DNA of 64,000 bases from the NCBI GenBank assembly GCA_024742355.1, contig JANSYM010000007.1, forward strand, positions 1 through 64,000. Reading direction: 5' to 3'. A model generated the notes under the pieces. It was not told the origin of the DNA. It ran no database searches and was given only the letters and a program-made list of their open reading frames with translations. Shown here piece after piece: positions 10,196 through 19,873 of the stretch. Numbering within the stretch: position 1 is the stretch's first letter; every line of letters starts with the position of its first letter. The position numbers were made by a program, and so were the translations under genes. The stretch comes from Hyphomonadaceae bacterium. GTDB lineage: Bacteria > Pseudomonadota > Alphaproteobacteria > Caulobacterales > Hyphomonadaceae.

Positions 10196-12348
10196 CAAAG
10201 TTCCCCGATTTCACCAAACTCGATCTCGGCGCGCTTGAGCCCGGCGCCAGCGCATCTCAGCCACGCACCCTGCCCACCCCCGAAGGCATCGACCTCGCCG
10301 CCGCCTATAGCGCGGCGGACACGCAGGATCTCGACTTCCTCGATGATTATCCGGGTCTCGCGCCGTTCGGACGGGGCCCCTACCCGACCATGTACACCCA
10401 GCGTCCATGGACCGTGCGCCAATATGCGGGTTTCTCCACAGCTGAGGACTCCAACGCCTTCTATCGCCGCAACCTCGCCGCCGGTCAGAAAGGCCTGTCC
10501 GTGGCCTTCGACCTTGCCACCCACCGTGGTTATGACAGTGACCATGTCCGCGTCAGCGGTGATGTCGGCATGGCCGGTGTGGCCATAGACAGCATCTATG
10601 ACATGCGCACGCTGTTCTCCGGCATTCCGCTCGATCAGATGTCCGTCTCGATGACCATGAATGGCGCCGTGCTGCCGATCATGGCCCTCTATATCGTGGC
10701 GGCCGAGGAACAGGGCGTCGGGCCGGACAAGCTTGCGGGCACCATTCAGAACGACATTCTGAAAGAGTTCATGGTCCGCAACACCTATATCTATCCGCCC
10801 AAGCCGAGCATGCGGATCATTTCGGACATTTTTGCTTACACCTCGCAGAACATGCCGAAATTCAACTCCATCTCGATTTCCGGCTATCACATGCAGGAAG
10901 CCGGGGCGACGGCCGACCTGGAACTCGCCTACACCATCGCGGATGGCATCGAATATATCCGCGCCGGGGTGAATGCCGGGCTCGATGTCGACGCCTTTGC
11001 GCCGCGCCTCAGCTTCTTCTGGGCGATCGGCATGAACACGTTCATGGAAGTCGCCAAGATGCGCGCCGCGCGCCTGATCTGGGCGAAACTGGTGAGCGAG
11101 GAATTCGCGCCCAAGAACCCGAAATCGACCTCCCTGCGCACGCACTGCCAGACCTCCGGCTGGTCGCTGACCGCGCAGGATGTCTACAACAATGTCATCC
11201 GCACCTGCCTGGAAGCGATCGCCGCAGCGGGTGGCCAGACGCAGAGCCTGCATACGAACTCCTTCGATGAGGCGCTTGCCTTACCGACCGATTTCTCCGC
11301 CCGCATTGCCCGCAACACGCAGCTCTTCCTGCAACAGGAAGGCGGCGCGGCGCAGACCATCGATCCCTGGGGCGGCTCCTATTATGTCGAGCGTCTGACC
11401 CATGACCTTGCCGCCAAGGCACTCGAACACATCGCTGAGGTCGAGAAGCTCGGCGGCATGCGCAAGGCGATCGAGGAAGGCATCCCGAAACTGCGCATCG
11501 AGGAAGCGGCCGCCAACACGCAAGCGCGCATCGATAGCGGCGAACAGACCGTGGTCGGCGTGAACAAGTTCCTGCTCGATGCAGAAGAAGACGTCCCGGT
11601 CCTCAAAGTCGACAATGCCACGGTGCGCCGGATGCAGCTGGACAAGCTGGCGCGCCTGAAATCAGACCGCAAACAGGCCGAAGTCGATGCCACACTCGAC
11701 GCGATTGCCAATGCCGCGGCGGGCACCGAGGGCAACCTGCTCGCCCTTGCCGTCGACGCAGCCCGGGCCAAGGCCACAGTCGGCGAAATCTCCGAAGCGG
11801 TGGAACGCAGCCAGGGCCGTCACAAGGCGATTATTCGCTCGATCAAGGGCGTCTATGGCGCCGGCGTGAAAGCCACCGAGCGGGCGAAGGAAGCCACCGG
11901 GCTCGCCGACGCGTTCGAAGCCAAGCATGGCCGACGCCCGAAAATCTATATCGCCAAGATGGGCCAGGACGGTCACGATCGCGGCCAGAAAGTCGTCGCC
12001 TCAGCACTGATGGATCTGGGCTGGGAGGTTGAGATCGGTCCCCTCTTCCAGACCCCGGAAGAAGCCGCCAAGGACGCACGCGCCGCTGGCGTCGACATCG
12101 TCGCCGCGTCTTCCCTGGCAGCCGGACACCTGACCCTCGTGCCGGAACTCAAGCGCGCATTGGGCAATGAAGGCGCAGCCGCGACCAAGATCATGGTTGG
12201 CGGCGTCATCCCGCCCCAGGATTTCGACGCGCTCTATGCGGCTGGCGCGGTGGCCATCTTCCCGCCCGGAAGCGTGATCGCAGACTGCGCCGTGACCATG
12301 CTCGAAGCGCTGGGTGATGATGGCGATGGCATACAGGCGGCCGAGTGA
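10192..12348 (+). CDS. mutB: Methylmalonyl-CoA mutase large (alpha, catalytic) subunit
   Basis: 718 residues. The N-terminal barrel carries the substrate-binding signature [30 protein letters not shown] and [13 protein letters not shown]. The C-terminal cobalamin-binding domain carries the base-off/His-on motif DGHDRG (in [13 protein letters not shown]), with ASSLAAGH and VGGVIPPQD following as in the family. The length is typical of MutB/Mcm. The start ATGA overlaps the preceding stop. Partner chaperone MeaB/ArgK is not next to it; a methyltransferase-like gene follows instead. Confidence 0.97.
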   Translation: MTKFPDFTKLDLGALEPGASASQPRTLPTPEGIDLAAAYSAADTQDLDFLDDYPGLAPFGRGPYPTMYTQRPWTVRQYAGFSTAEDSNAFYRRNLAAGQKGLSVAFDLATHRGYDSDHVRVSGDVGMAGVAIDSIYDMRTLFSGIPLDQMSVSMTMNGAVLPIMALYIVAAEEQGVGPDKLAGTIQNDILKEFMVRNTYIYPPKPSMRIISDIFAYTSQNMPKFNSISISGYHMQEAGATADLELAYTIADGIEYIRAGVNAGLDVDAFAPRLSFFWAIGMNTFMEVAKMRAARLIWAKLVSEEFAPKNPKSTSLRTHCQTSGWSLTAQDVYNNVIRTCLEAIAAAGGQTQSLHTNSFDEALALPTDFSARIARNTQLFLQQEGGAAQTIDPWGGSYYVERLTHDLAAKALEHIAEVEKLGGMRKAIEEGIPKLRIEEAAANTQARIDSGEQTVVGVNKFLLDAEEDVPVLKVDNATVRRMQLDKLARLKSDRKQAEVDATLDAIANAAAGTEGNLLALAVDAARAKATVGEISEAVERSQGRHKAIIRSIKGVYGAGVKATERAKEATGLADAFEAKHGRRPKIYIAKMGQDGHDRGQKVVASALMDLGWEVEIGPLFQTPEEAAKDARAAGVDIVAASSLAAGHLTLVPELKRALGNEGAAATKIMVGGVIPPQDFDALYAAGAVAIFPPGSVIADCAVTMLEALGDDGDGIQAAE

Positions 12349-12956
12349 CGGATAGCGCTTCCAACGCCGGCTACTCTGATGAAGTCGACTCGCTGTTCGA
12401 GCGCTATGAATCGCGAAACCCGGCCGGCATTCACGCGCCGTGGGTGCATCTATTCCCCGAAGCTCCGGCGCGGATCCTCGACATTGGCGCTGGCACCGGG
12501 CGTGATGCCGCCTGGTTCGCGTCGCTCGGCCATTCCGTGCTCGCGGTCGAGCCAACCGACGCGCTGCGTGAAGGCGCGGCCAAGCTCCATCCCGAACCCG
12601 AGATTGAATGGCTGGATGATATCCTGCCGGCAATCCCAAAGGTCATGGCGCGCGGCGAGACTTATGACCTGATCCTCATGCATGCTGTGTGGATGCACCT
12701 GACCGAGGCCGAACGCGCAGACGGCATGGCCAATCTCGCGCAGTTGCTCTTGTCCGGCGGGCGCATTGCGATGAGCCAGCGGCATGGCCCCATCCCTAAG
12801 GGTCGCCGCATGTTCGAAATCTCCGGCGAGGAGACGATCGCGCTCGCCGCGCAGCACGGTCTGACGAATCTGTATCATGAGCGCGCCGAGTCCATCCAAG
12901 CCGAGAACCGCGCCAATCAGATTGAATGGACGAAGCTGGTTTTCGAGAAAACCTGA
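12345..12956 (+). CDS. Class I SAM-dependent methyltransferase
   Basis: 203 residues with the glycine-rich SAM motif [29 protein letters not shown] and a [12 protein letters not shown] post-II segment. It starts at a GTG overlapping the mutB stop as GTGA, so it is in the mut operon. Substrate unknown; nothing ties it directly to cobalamin or CoA chemistry. The C-terminal helix ([11 protein letters not shown]) is short. Family identity is safe, function is not. Confidence 0.85.
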   Translation: MTDSASNAGYSDEVDSLFERYESRNPAGIHAPWVHLFPEAPARILDIGAGTGRDAAWFASLGHSVLAVEPTDALREGAAKLHPEPEIEWLDDILPAIPKVMARGETYDLILMHAVWMHLTEAERADGMANLAQLLLSGGRIAMSQRHGPIPKGRRMFEISGEETIALAAQHGLTNLYHERAESIQAENRANQIEWTKLVFEKT

Positions 12957-13024
12957 CACGAGGTGAGGCTTTTCAAGCCTCCGCTTCCGGTCCATCCTCG
13001 CGGGCACAGATCGCGGAGGGAATG

Positions 13025-14458
13025 ATGGACGAATATCAGAATTATGATGCGCTTGGCCTGGCCGAACTGGTGCGCAAGGGCGACGTCAGCGCCGGCGAAC
13101 TGCTCGGTGAAGCCGTGGGGCGCGCGGAAGCGGCGCAGAAGGAGCTGAATTGCTTCTCCGCCATGTTCCCCGACTATGCCGAAAACCAGATCTCCGACGG
13201 TTTGCCAGATGGCCCGTTCGCGGGTGTTCCGATGGCGGTGAAAGATCTCGGCTTCGAAATCAAGGGCCAGCCAATCACCAATGGTTCGCAGGCCTTCAAA
13301 GGACATGTCGCGGCGCATGACAGCGTCATGTGCGAGCGCTACAAGGCCGCCGGCTTTACGCTATTCGGCCAGACGACGAGTCCGGAATTCGGCCTGACCA
13401 CGACAACTGAGAGCACGCTTTACGGCCAGACGCGCAATCCCTGGGACACAACCCGCACTTCCGGCGGCTCATCCGGCGGCGCCAGCGCAACCGTCGCCTC
13501 AGGCGTGATCCCGCTTGCGCATGCCAGCGATGGCGGCGGCTCGATCCGTATTCCAGCGGGCTGCACGGGTCTGTTCGGCATGAAGCCCTCGCGCGGACGC
13601 ATGCCAATGGGGCCGCTGACGACAGAAGGCTGGAACGGCCAGTCGACGCACCATGCTGTCTCCCGCAGTGTCCGAGACAATGCCGCCCTGCTCGACGCCA
13701 CGCACGGCCTGGAAATCGGTTCGCGCTATGACGCGCCAGCGGAAACGCGCTCGTTCATGAGCGCGCTGGAGAGCGATCCGAAACCACTCAAGATCGCGCT
13801 TTGGGACACCGCACCGAATGGCACCAAGCCCGATGCCGATGCCGCCGCCGGGCTCGCATCGACGGCGAAACTGCTCGAGAGCCTCGGGCACAAGGTCGAG
13901 GTCGCTGGCCCTGAGTTTGATGGCGAAGCGCTCGGCAAAGGCCTGCTAGCGACCGTGTCTGCCGCCATCGCCATGGTCATGGAAGCGCGCGGCGAAGTGC
14001 TCGGGCGCACGCTCGGGCCGGACGATATGGAGCCAATCACCGCGCGCTTTGTCGAGATGGGCAATTCGATGCCGATGAAAGAGCTGATGAAAGCGACGCA
14101 GTCCTCGATCACGGCCGGCCTGATCTATGACCGGTTCCTGGTCGAAGGCGGCTATGACATGATCCTGTCGCCGACCATGGCCCGGGTGCCGGACAAGCTT
14201 GGCGTTCTGTCGCTCGCGCCCACCAGCATGGATGGCTACACCGAAGCCGTAACCTCGTTCGCCGCCTGGTGCGCGATCTCGAACCAGGCCGGGTCGCCGG
14301 CCATGTCGGTGCCCTTGCACTGGACCGAAGAGAGCCTGCCCATCGGCATGATGTTCGGCGCCCGCTGCGGGCGGGAATGGGAGCTCTACCAACTCGCGGG
14401 GCAGCTGGAACGCGCCGCCCCCTGGGCCCATCGGCGACCACCTTTCTGGGTGGGATAA
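13025..14458 (+). CDS. Amidase signature family enzyme
   Basis: About 477 residues with the Ser-cisSer-Lys catalytic set: Lys in MAVKDLGF, the cis-Ser region in TSGGSSGGASATVASG, and the nucleophile in DGGGSIRIPAGCTGLFGMKPSRGR. These enzymes hydrolyse amides; relatives include GatA, aryl acylamidases and 6-aminohexanoate-cyclic-dimer hydrolase-like proteins. No gatB/gatC neighbour is present, so GatA is unlikely. The start at 13025 is chosen because GGAGGG lies 6-7 bases before it; the adjacent ATG at 13022 would sit too close. Confidence 0.88.
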   Translation: MDEYQNYDALGLAELVRKGDVSAGELLGEAVGRAEAAQKELNCFSAMFPDYAENQISDGLPDGPFAGVPMAVKDLGFEIKGQPITNGSQAFKGHVAAHDSVMCERYKAAGFTLFGQTTSPEFGLTTTTESTLYGQTRNPWDTTRTSGGSSGGASATVASGVIPLAHASDGGGSIRIPAGCTGLFGMKPSRGRMPMGPLTTEGWNGQSTHHAVSRSVRDNAALLDATHGLEIGSRYDAPAETRSFMSALESDPKPLKIALWDTAPNGTKPDADAAAGLASTAKLLESLGHKVEVAGPEFDGEALGKGLLATVSAAIAMVMEARGEVLGRTLGPDDMEPITARFVEMGNSMPMKELMKATQSSITAGLIYDRFLVEGGYDMILSPTMARVPDKLGVLSLAPTSMDGYTEAVTSFAAWCAISNQAGSPAMSVPLHWTEESLPIGMMFGARCGREWELYQLAGQLERAAPWAHRRPPFWVG

Positions 14459-14638
14459 CATCCGGAGAAATCGATACGCCTGGAAGGAACTTGCTGCCGC
14501 CAATACCTGCGCAGGGAGGCATCCCGGGACAGTCGCCACCTCATCGACAGGTGGCAAGATTTGGTCCATGGGTTCCTGCCTGCGCAGGAACCGACGGATA
14601 AAGTGATCCCAGGGAAAACAGCAAGGATGAGACCGACC
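14459..14638. repeat. Palindromic intergenic repeats after the amidase gene
   Basis: Two perfect hairpins lie here. GCCACCT/AGGTGGC (14535-14541 with 14549-14555, 7-base loop) is followed by GGTTCCTGC/GCAGGAACC (14571-14579 with 14584-14592, 4-base loop). A related CCTGCGCAGG occurs at about 14507-14516. They look like dispersed REP-type elements common in alphaproteobacterial intergenic DNA, and may end amidase transcription, though there is no T-run. Confidence 0.55.
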
Positions 14639-15034
14639 ATGCCTGACCTTCAGACCCATACCGGTGGCTGCCATTGCAAGGCCGTTCGATTTGAAGTCGA
14701 CCTGCCTTCCGCGTTCGAGGTGGAGGATTGCAATTGCTCGATCTGTGCGATGAGCGGCAACATTCACGTCATCGTTCCAGCATCGCGCTTTCGCCTGCTG
14801 AGCGGCGCGGACAATCTGAGCGAGTACACATTCAATACAGGCGGCGCCAAGCACCGCTTCTGCAAGACCTGCGGGATCAAGAGCTTTTACGTCCCCCGTT
14901 CAAACCAGGACGGCTTTGCCGTGACCTGGCGTTGTCTCGACAATTGGATGGATCTGGACGTCACCATTAACAGGTTTGACGGTCAGAACTGGGAAGCCAA
15001 TGCCGGAGCGCTCGCCCACAAGTCCAGGGACTAG
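14639..15034 (+). CDS. GFA/CENP-V family zinc protein
   Basis: 131 residues with the family's cysteine pattern: GGCHCKAVRFEV near the N-terminus, EDCNCSICAMSG in the middle and FCKTCGIKSF later. These bind structural and exchangeable zinc. The founding enzyme (Gfa) was linked to S-hydroxymethylglutathione formation, but most members have no proven activity. The ATG at 14639 is preceded by AAGGATGAG at a good distance. The stop codon shares a CTAG with the convergent gene on the minus strand. Confidence 0.88.
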   Translation: MPDLQTHTGGCHCKAVRFEVDLPSAFEVEDCNCSICAMSGNIHVIVPASRFRLLSGADNLSEYTFNTGGAKHRFCKTCGIKSFYVPRSNQDGFAVTWRCLDNWMDLDVTINRFDGQNWEANAGALAHKSRD

Positions 15035-15546
15035 TCGCGCGGGCGTGGCGGCGGTGGGCCGCGGCGGTCATCACCTGGACGCCCACGCGGAGGTCTGCGC
15101 TTGTTCAGGTCCTCGATAATCGCGCGGCGTTGCTCGACGGTCAGCGTGCCGAACTGTTCGGCCAGCACATCCTGAATACGCGCGCGCATCGCCGCATCTG
15201 CTTCGCGCAACTCGCGGAAACTCTCACGCACCGCTTCAGCATCATAGGGCTCTGCCGCCAGCAGCTGTCCGAGACGCTGGCGCGCGTCGCGCACAATTAC
15301 GCGCTGCTCCCGCGACTCGGCGAATGCCTGTCGGAAGGCGCGGCGAACGAGCCGTCTCTGCTCATCTGGCAAGGACCGATCAATGCCCCGGATCAGCGCT
15401 TGCTCAGCGCCGGGACCACCGCCCGGCGGCGGGCCGGCCTTGCGTTGGCCGAGACCACCGCCGATCAGCACACCGATAAGCAGCGCATTCACGATCAGTG
15501 AAACGACCAGCCAGATCGGCAATTTGGGTGTTTTCGCGTCGCTCAT
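15031..15546 (-). CDS. Periplasmic heavy-metal-sensor-like protein (CnrX/Spy-like)
   Basis: 171 residues. A single membrane anchor (about 9-30, PIWLVVSLIVNALLIGVLIGG) is followed by a mostly helical periplasmic domain with repeated Arg/Gln/Leu-rich heptads, and a Pro/Arg/Gly-rich tail (RRPPRGRPGDDRRGPPPPRPRD). This architecture is typical of the 'periplasmic heavy metal sensor' group related to CnrX/ZraP. It is the third gene behind an ECF sigma factor and a putative anti-sigma factor. I infer it is the sensing or modulating arm of that system. No clear metal-binding His/Cys cluster is visible, so the ligand is open. Confidence 0.7.
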   Translation of the reverse strand: MSDAKTPKLPIWLVVSLIVNALLIGVLIGGGLGQRKAGPPPGGGPGAEQALIRGIDRSLPDEQRRLVRRAFRQAFAESREQRVIVRDARQRLGQLLAAEPYDAEAVRESFRELREADAAMRARIQDVLAEQFGTLTVEQRRAIIEDLNKRRPPRGRPGDDRRGPPPPRPRD

Positions 15547-15549
15547 CCC

Positions 15550-16011
15550 CTACTCCAAACTGACCCAGTCTTCGCCGCTATCCAGTCCGAATGCGGCATA
15601 ATACGCACTATCGGCCTGGTCATAGCCAATGCCGGTTGAGGCATAGGCATAGCCGCCTATCAGGCCCATCGCCAGACTTGCAAGCGCCGCACCAGCGGGC
15701 CAACGAATGCCTTGCGGAAACAGTAATGACGAGAGTCTGTCAATCAGGCCACTTCGCGTCCGAAGCGCGTCCGGCGCGGCGGCGAGGACGGTCTCTGCCA
15801 AGATTGCAGACGGCTCGGGCACGGCTTCGAGGCCGAGCGCCTGATCCAGCGCCTCAGCGTCGGACAACGCCGCCGCAAAAGCTTCCGGTTCGGCCTCGAG
15901 CAAGGCGCGCGCCGCGTCGCGTTCATCCTCGGGCCAGCCCATCGGCTCAGCGCCATAGGCTGCGATCAGTTCCAATACTCGTTCCTGGGTCATACCATTC
16001 ACCGTCATCAT
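15550..16011 (-). CDS. Putative membrane anti-sigma factor
   Basis: About 153 residues with a soluble, helical, acidic N-terminal part (ERVLELIAAYGAEPMGWPEDERDAARALLEAEPEAFAAAL) and one membrane segment around 108-128 (AGAALASLAMGLIGGYAYA). A short periplasmic tail ends in DSGEDWVSLE. The start codon overlaps the sigma-factor stop, which is the classic sigma/anti-sigma coupling. Two ATGs (16011 and 16008) and an upstream TTG are possible. The anti-sigma assignment comes from position and topology; there is no ZAS zinc motif. Confidence 0.65.
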   Translation of the reverse strand: MMTVNGMTQERVLELIAAYGAEPMGWPEDERDAARALLEAEPEAFAAALSDAEALDQALGLEAVPEPSAILAETVLAAAPDALRTRSGLIDRLSSLLFPQGIRWPAGAALASLAMGLIGGYAYASTGIGYDQADSAYYAAFGLDSGEDWVSLE

Positions 16012-16556
16012 CAATCCCCCGCCAATTGCGCGCCAAGGCTCGCTCTGAGCGATCTCCGGGCGCGCGCCAATAGGCTCTCCAAAGCGCGGACGCCGACATC
16101 CATTGCCGCCGCCGCTTCAATATTGCTCATGCCTTCCAGTGCACACAGCGTCAGGGCTTCACGCTGGCGTTCGGGCAGTGCGGCGATCTTCTCCGCAATT
16201 CCCTCGAGGCCTTGCTGCGATGCCAGGGCCTCTTCCGGTCGCAGCGCCGTATCAACGCGCTCCGGCAATTCATCCATCAAAACCGGCTTCTTCTTCCGCA
16301 ACCGGTCGCGGCACAGGTTCAAAGCGACCGTGCAGGCCCAGGTCGAGAATTTGGCCTTGGGCTGCCAGTTCGGCAAGTGTTTCCAGGCGCGAAGAAACGT
16401 CTCCTGCGTCACGTCTTCGGCCTCTGCCCGGTCCTGGAGCATGCGATAGGCGACACGGAAGACAATCGGCATATTTCGATTGACCAGAGCTGCTTGCGCC
16501 GCTCTGTCACCACCCGCTGCGCGGGCGATTTGGTCACTCTCGCTGATCCCAGACAC
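16011..16556 (-). CDS. ECF-type RNA polymerase sigma factor (sigma-70 family)
   Basis: 181 residues. Region 2 shows FRVAYRMLQDRAEAEDVTQETFLRAWKHL with the core-binding and -10 recognition helices, followed by FSTWACTVALNLCRDRLRKKK. Region 4 shows ALPERQREALTLCALEGMSNIEAAAAMDVGVRALESLLARARRSLR. Regions 1 and 3 are absent, as in ECF factors. A GTG start is used and the ribosome-binding site is weak. It heads the operon sigma - anti-sigma - periplasmic sensor, which probably responds to an envelope or metal signal. Confidence 0.93.
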   Translation of the reverse strand: MSGISESDQIARAAGGDRAAQAALVNRNMPIVFRVAYRMLQDRAEAEDVTQETFLRAWKHLPNWQPKAKFSTWACTVALNLCRDRLRKKKPVLMDELPERVDTALRPEEALASQQGLEGIAEKIAALPERQREALTLCALEGMSNIEAAAAMDVGVRALESLLARARRSLRASLGAQLAGD

Positions 16557-16576
16557 GCAGATAATCTAACGGATTC

Positions 16577-16618
16577 CCCAGCAAGTGCGAGTGGGAGGAG
16601 ATCTCGCACTTGCCCGGG
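16577..16618. promoter_or_regulatory. Inverted repeat in the sigma-factor upstream region
   Basis: GCAAGTGCGAG (16581-16591) and CTCGCACTTGC (16603-16613) are perfect inverse complements with an 11-base spacer, extended by CCCC and GGGG outside. It lies between the EF-hand gene stop and the sigma gene start. It could be an operator, or a transcript hairpin that separates the two units; no T-run follows. Confidence 0.45.
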
Positions 16619-16655
16619 GATATGATGACGGCTGGCTAAGGTCCGCCTCCGTATT

Positions 16656-17123
16656 CTATCCCCGGCGACCAAACCGGCGTTTTCCGCGCATTTTCTCCTT
16701 GGCTGCTTCGCGCTCAGCCTCGGTAATCACGCCGTCGCCATCGGTGTCGACGCGCTCAAACATACGATCCATTCGCTCGTCGGCAGCACTGGCATGCTCT
16801 TCAGCGGTGATCAAACCGTCACCATTGGCATCGAGTTTGGCAAAACGCTTTGCCTGACGGGCCTCGCGCTTGCGTTCGCGCTCTGCGTCGGCAAAGGCTT
16901 CAAATTCTTCGGCCGAGACCAGATTGTCGCCATTTGTGTCGGCGCTCAGGAATTTGTCGGCGCGGTGTGCGGCAATCTCATCCTTGGTGATATTGCCATC
17001 CTGGTTGGTATCCACCGCTTCCAGACGCGGATGCGGTCCGGGAGCCCCTTGTTGGGCAATGGCAGTATAAGTCAGGCCGCCCAAGCCAAGTGTTACAAGC
17101 GCAGCAATCGTAAGTTTCTTCAT
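16656..17123 (-). CDS. Secreted EF-hand calcium-binding protein (four loops)
   Basis: About 155 residues: a signal peptide (MKKLTIAALVTLGLGGLTYTAIA|QQ) and then four 12-residue EF-hand loops, DTNQDGNITKDE, DTNGDNLVSAEE, DANGDGLITAEE and DTDGDGVITEAE, each starting with Asp and ending with Glu as required for Ca2+. A basic C-terminus (KMRGKRRFGRRG) follows. The start at 17123 is preferred because the signal peptide begins there. It lies directly upstream of the ECF operon on the same strand. Likely a periplasmic Ca2+ buffer or sensor. Confidence 0.85.
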   Translation of the reverse strand: MKKLTIAALVTLGLGGLTYTAIAQQGAPGPHPRLEAVDTNQDGNITKDEIAAHRADKFLSADTNGDNLVSAEEFEAFADAERERKREARQAKRFAKLDANGDGLITAEEHASAADERMDRMFERVDTDGDGVITEAEREAAKEKMRGKRRFGRRG

Positions 17124-17171
17124 ATCTTTGAGCCTTTCTTCTGAACTCATTGATAGAACGATGAACGATTT

Positions 17172-19865
17172 CTAATCCGTCGCTGGTAGACCCAGTTTTT
17201 GCTCAAATATCGCAGTTACGCGATCACAGGTCGCTTGCAGGCGGTCTGACAAGGTCTCGAAGTCCGCAATATCCACGGCGCGGCACAAGCGATCCTTCAG
17301 GCCGCTGGACAGGTCTTCCTCAGACACCGCCCCCTCATGCGCGATACGCTGTACCTGCTGCAGCGCCTGCAGGAAGGTGAAGGCCTCTGACATGGCCTGG
17401 TCAGTTTCTACGCCCCATTCGCCGGTCTCCGCCAGTTGATGATGCGCGCGATTGAGCTCCGGCATCAGGGTTTGCGGCGTCTTGGCATTAAGAATGGCGT
17501 GCTGGGTGATGAATTCCAGGTCGACCAGGCCGCCGGGGCACATTTTCAGGTCCCAGCGACCCGCAGAAGGTTTATCGCGATAGAGGCGCGCCCGCATGTC
17601 AAGGATGTCTTGTGTCCGCGCCGCCATGTCACCGCCATGGATGACCCGTTCAGCGGTCGCAGCAATGCGCGCGCCCAGCGCCGGATCGCCGGAAACGGCG
17701 CGCAAACGCGTCAGCGCCATATGTTCCCAGGTCCACGCCTCGTCCTGATGATAGCGCTCGAATGAAGCAATCGATGTGGCCACTGGCCCAGCACGGCCGG
17801 ACGGACGCAGGCGCATGTCGACTTCGTACAAGCGCCCCTCGCCAGTCTCTGCCGACAGCGCTGTGATCAGGCGCTGGGTAAAGCGCGTGAACCATTTCTG
17901 CGCATCGTCACTGCCATCCGGGTCGTAGATGACCAACAGGTCGAGGTCGGAACCAGCCGTCATCTCGCGTCCGCCCAGCTTGCCCAGGCCGATCACCGAC
18001 CAAACGCCAGGCGCAGGTCCGAACCGCCGTACGGTTTCGTGCTCCGCCAGCGCGCTCATCAATTCGATGCAAGTGTCCGCCAGTTCGGTCCAGGCCGCCG
18101 CCGCGTCGCGTGCCTTGAGCTGGCCGTGCAGCAGTTGGTGCCCAATCAGGAAAGCCCGCTCGCCTTGCCAGCGCCGGACCAGTTCCATCCCGGTTTCGAA
18201 ATCGGTTTCGGCATCAATAATGGGCGTGTCCTTGCGGTCAGACACGAATAGCAAAGCTTCGAGCAGACCCGGACGACGCGCGAGAATATCGGCAATACGC
18301 GGCGCAATCGCCAGCGTCGTCACCAGATCATCCATGAGCGCGGTTTCGGCGACCAGCATTGACAGGACCTGGACACCAGATCTCAGGCCTTCAAAGAACC
18401 GGCTGAAGCGCCGGAAGGCTTCGTCCGGCTCGCCGGTCTTGCCCATCGCTGCCAGTAGGTCGGGCAGGATCGCGGTGAGCAATTCGCGGCCGCGTGTCGT
18501 GCGCGTCGCCGGTGTCCGGCCGCGATGCCACTGGCGGATGGTTTCGATGACCAGGTCGGGCGTGTTGAACCCGAGCTCTGACAGGGTTCGCACCGTTTCA
18601 GGGTCATTATCGACGCCGGTGAAGACGAGATTGCCGTCGACCGCGCTCTGGCTCTTCTCGGCCTCTTCCGCGAACAGGGCACGATAATGGTCATGCACAC
18701 ATTTGCGCGTTTCGATGAGGTCTTTGTCGAACGCATCGAGGGAGGCATAGCCACACAGGGTCGCCACCGCCGCCCGCCGGTTTTCAAAACTCGGCATGGT
18801 GTGGGTTTGTGCGTCATCGAGCATCTGTATCCGATGTTCGACAGAGCGGAGCGCTGTGTAAGCCTCGGTCAGCTCTTCGGCTGCAGACGATTCGACCGCG
18901 CCGAGGTCGACGAGGCGTTGCATGCCTTCCAGCGTGCCACGAACCCGCAAAGCCGGATTGCGTCCTCCGAGAATGATTTGCTGTGTCTGGACAAAGAACT
19001 CGATCTCGCGGATTCCGCCAGGGCCCAGTTTCACATCCGGCGCCACGTCTTCGAGTGACTGCGCGCCGACTTTGGCATTGATCATGTTCTTGATCGCGTG
19101 GACATCGGCGATCGCCCAATAATCGAGGTGCCGGCGCCAGACAAAAGGTTCCAGGGCGCCAATAAACGCATTGCCGGCATCCAGATCACCGGCCGCTGCT
19201 CGGCCCTTGATCCAGACCATCCGCTCCCAGTTCTGACCGACACTTTCATAATAGAGCTCGGCCCGGCGGGTCGACACCGCGACCGGCGTCGAGCTCGGGT
19301 CCGGCCGCAATCTCAGATCGGTCCGGAAAACGTAACCGTCCGGCGTGCGGTCATCGAGCAGGCTGATCATGTTGCGGATTGTTCGAACCGCCGCATCGAT
19401 GGGCTCGCGTTCGCCACCGCTGAACCGATCAGGATCAAAGAAAACGGCAATGTCGATATCGCTCGAATAGTTGAGTTCGAACGCGCCCATTTTTCCGAGC
19501 GCGACGGCAAACAGGCCGTCTACAGTGAGCTCGCGCCGGCGCACGGACGCGGTCAGCGCGGCGTCGAGGGCAGCATCAGCGAATTCGGTGATATGCCGCG
19601 TGGTTTGCGGCAGCGAATAGCGTCCCGAGAGATCTCCGGCCGCGATTGCGAGGTGGGCTTGCTTCTTGGCGAGACGAAGAACCGCTGCGGCATTGTCAGC
19701 TCCGTCCGCCACCGCCGCGCATTGATCAAACGCAGTGCGTAACAGCGTGTCGGGACTGGCCGCGCCATCAACCTTCTGGGCCAGATCCGCAAGGTATGGT
19801 GCGTGCTCTGCTGCGATCTCGATCGCGGTGGCAGGATCATCAGAAATGGCGGCGGTCTTGAGCAA
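17172..19865 (-). CDS. glnE: Bifunctional glutamine synthetase adenylyltransferase/deadenylase
   Basis: 897 residues. GlnE adds AMP to, and removes it from, glutamine synthetase in response to PII and glutamine. Both nucleotidyltransferase domains are visible: the N-terminal deadenylase with SSDIDIAVFFDP (DxD) near residue 140, and the C-terminal adenylylase with GGREMTAGSDLDLLVIYDP near residue 630, each followed by an RLRPSG-type segment (DLRLRPDPSS and DMRLRPSGRAG). A TTG start at 19865 is likely: AGGA overlaps the stop of the upstream kinase gene and sits at the right distance. The gene ends the block degP-regulator-kinase-glnE, an order also found in rhizobia. Confidence 0.95.
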   Translation of the reverse strand: MLKTAAISDDPATAIEIAAEHAPYLADLAQKVDGAASPDTLLRTAFDQCAAVADGADNAAAVLRLAKKQAHLAIAAGDLSGRYSLPQTTRHITEFADAALDAALTASVRRRELTVDGLFAVALGKMGAFELNYSSDIDIAVFFDPDRFSGGEREPIDAAVRTIRNMISLLDDRTPDGYVFRTDLRLRPDPSSTPVAVSTRRAELYYESVGQNWERMVWIKGRAAAGDLDAGNAFIGALEPFVWRRHLDYWAIADVHAIKNMINAKVGAQSLEDVAPDVKLGPGGIREIEFFVQTQQIILGGRNPALRVRGTLEGMQRLVDLGAVESSAAEELTEAYTALRSVEHRIQMLDDAQTHTMPSFENRRAAVATLCGYASLDAFDKDLIETRKCVHDHYRALFAEEAEKSQSAVDGNLVFTGVDNDPETVRTLSELGFNTPDLVIETIRQWHRGRTPATRTTRGRELLTAILPDLLAAMGKTGEPDEAFRRFSRFFEGLRSGVQVLSMLVAETALMDDLVTTLAIAPRIADILARRPGLLEALLFVSDRKDTPIIDAETDFETGMELVRRWQGERAFLIGHQLLHGQLKARDAAAAWTELADTCIELMSALAEHETVRRFGPAPGVWSVIGLGKLGGREMTAGSDLDLLVIYDPDGSDDAQKWFTRFTQRLITALSAETGEGRLYEVDMRLRPSGRAGPVATSIASFERYHQDEAWTWEHMALTRLRAVSGDPALGARIAATAERVIHGGDMAARTQDILDMRARLYRDKPSAGRWDLKMCPGGLVDLEFITQHAILNAKTPQTLMPELNRAHHQLAETGEWGVETDQAMSEAFTFLQALQQVQRIAHEGAVSEEDLSSGLKDRLCRAVDIADFETLSDRLQATCDRVTAIFEQKLGLPATD

Positions 19866-19873
19866 ATGAGATC

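Noticed and set aside
10111-11253. 380-codon minus-strand frame opposite mutB
   Set aside because: Antisense to a well-conserved catalytic subunit; no domain and no start signal.
16577-16618. Rho-independent terminator of the EF-hand gene
   Set aside because: The stem is good but no T-run follows on the minus strand, so I list it only as an inverted repeat.
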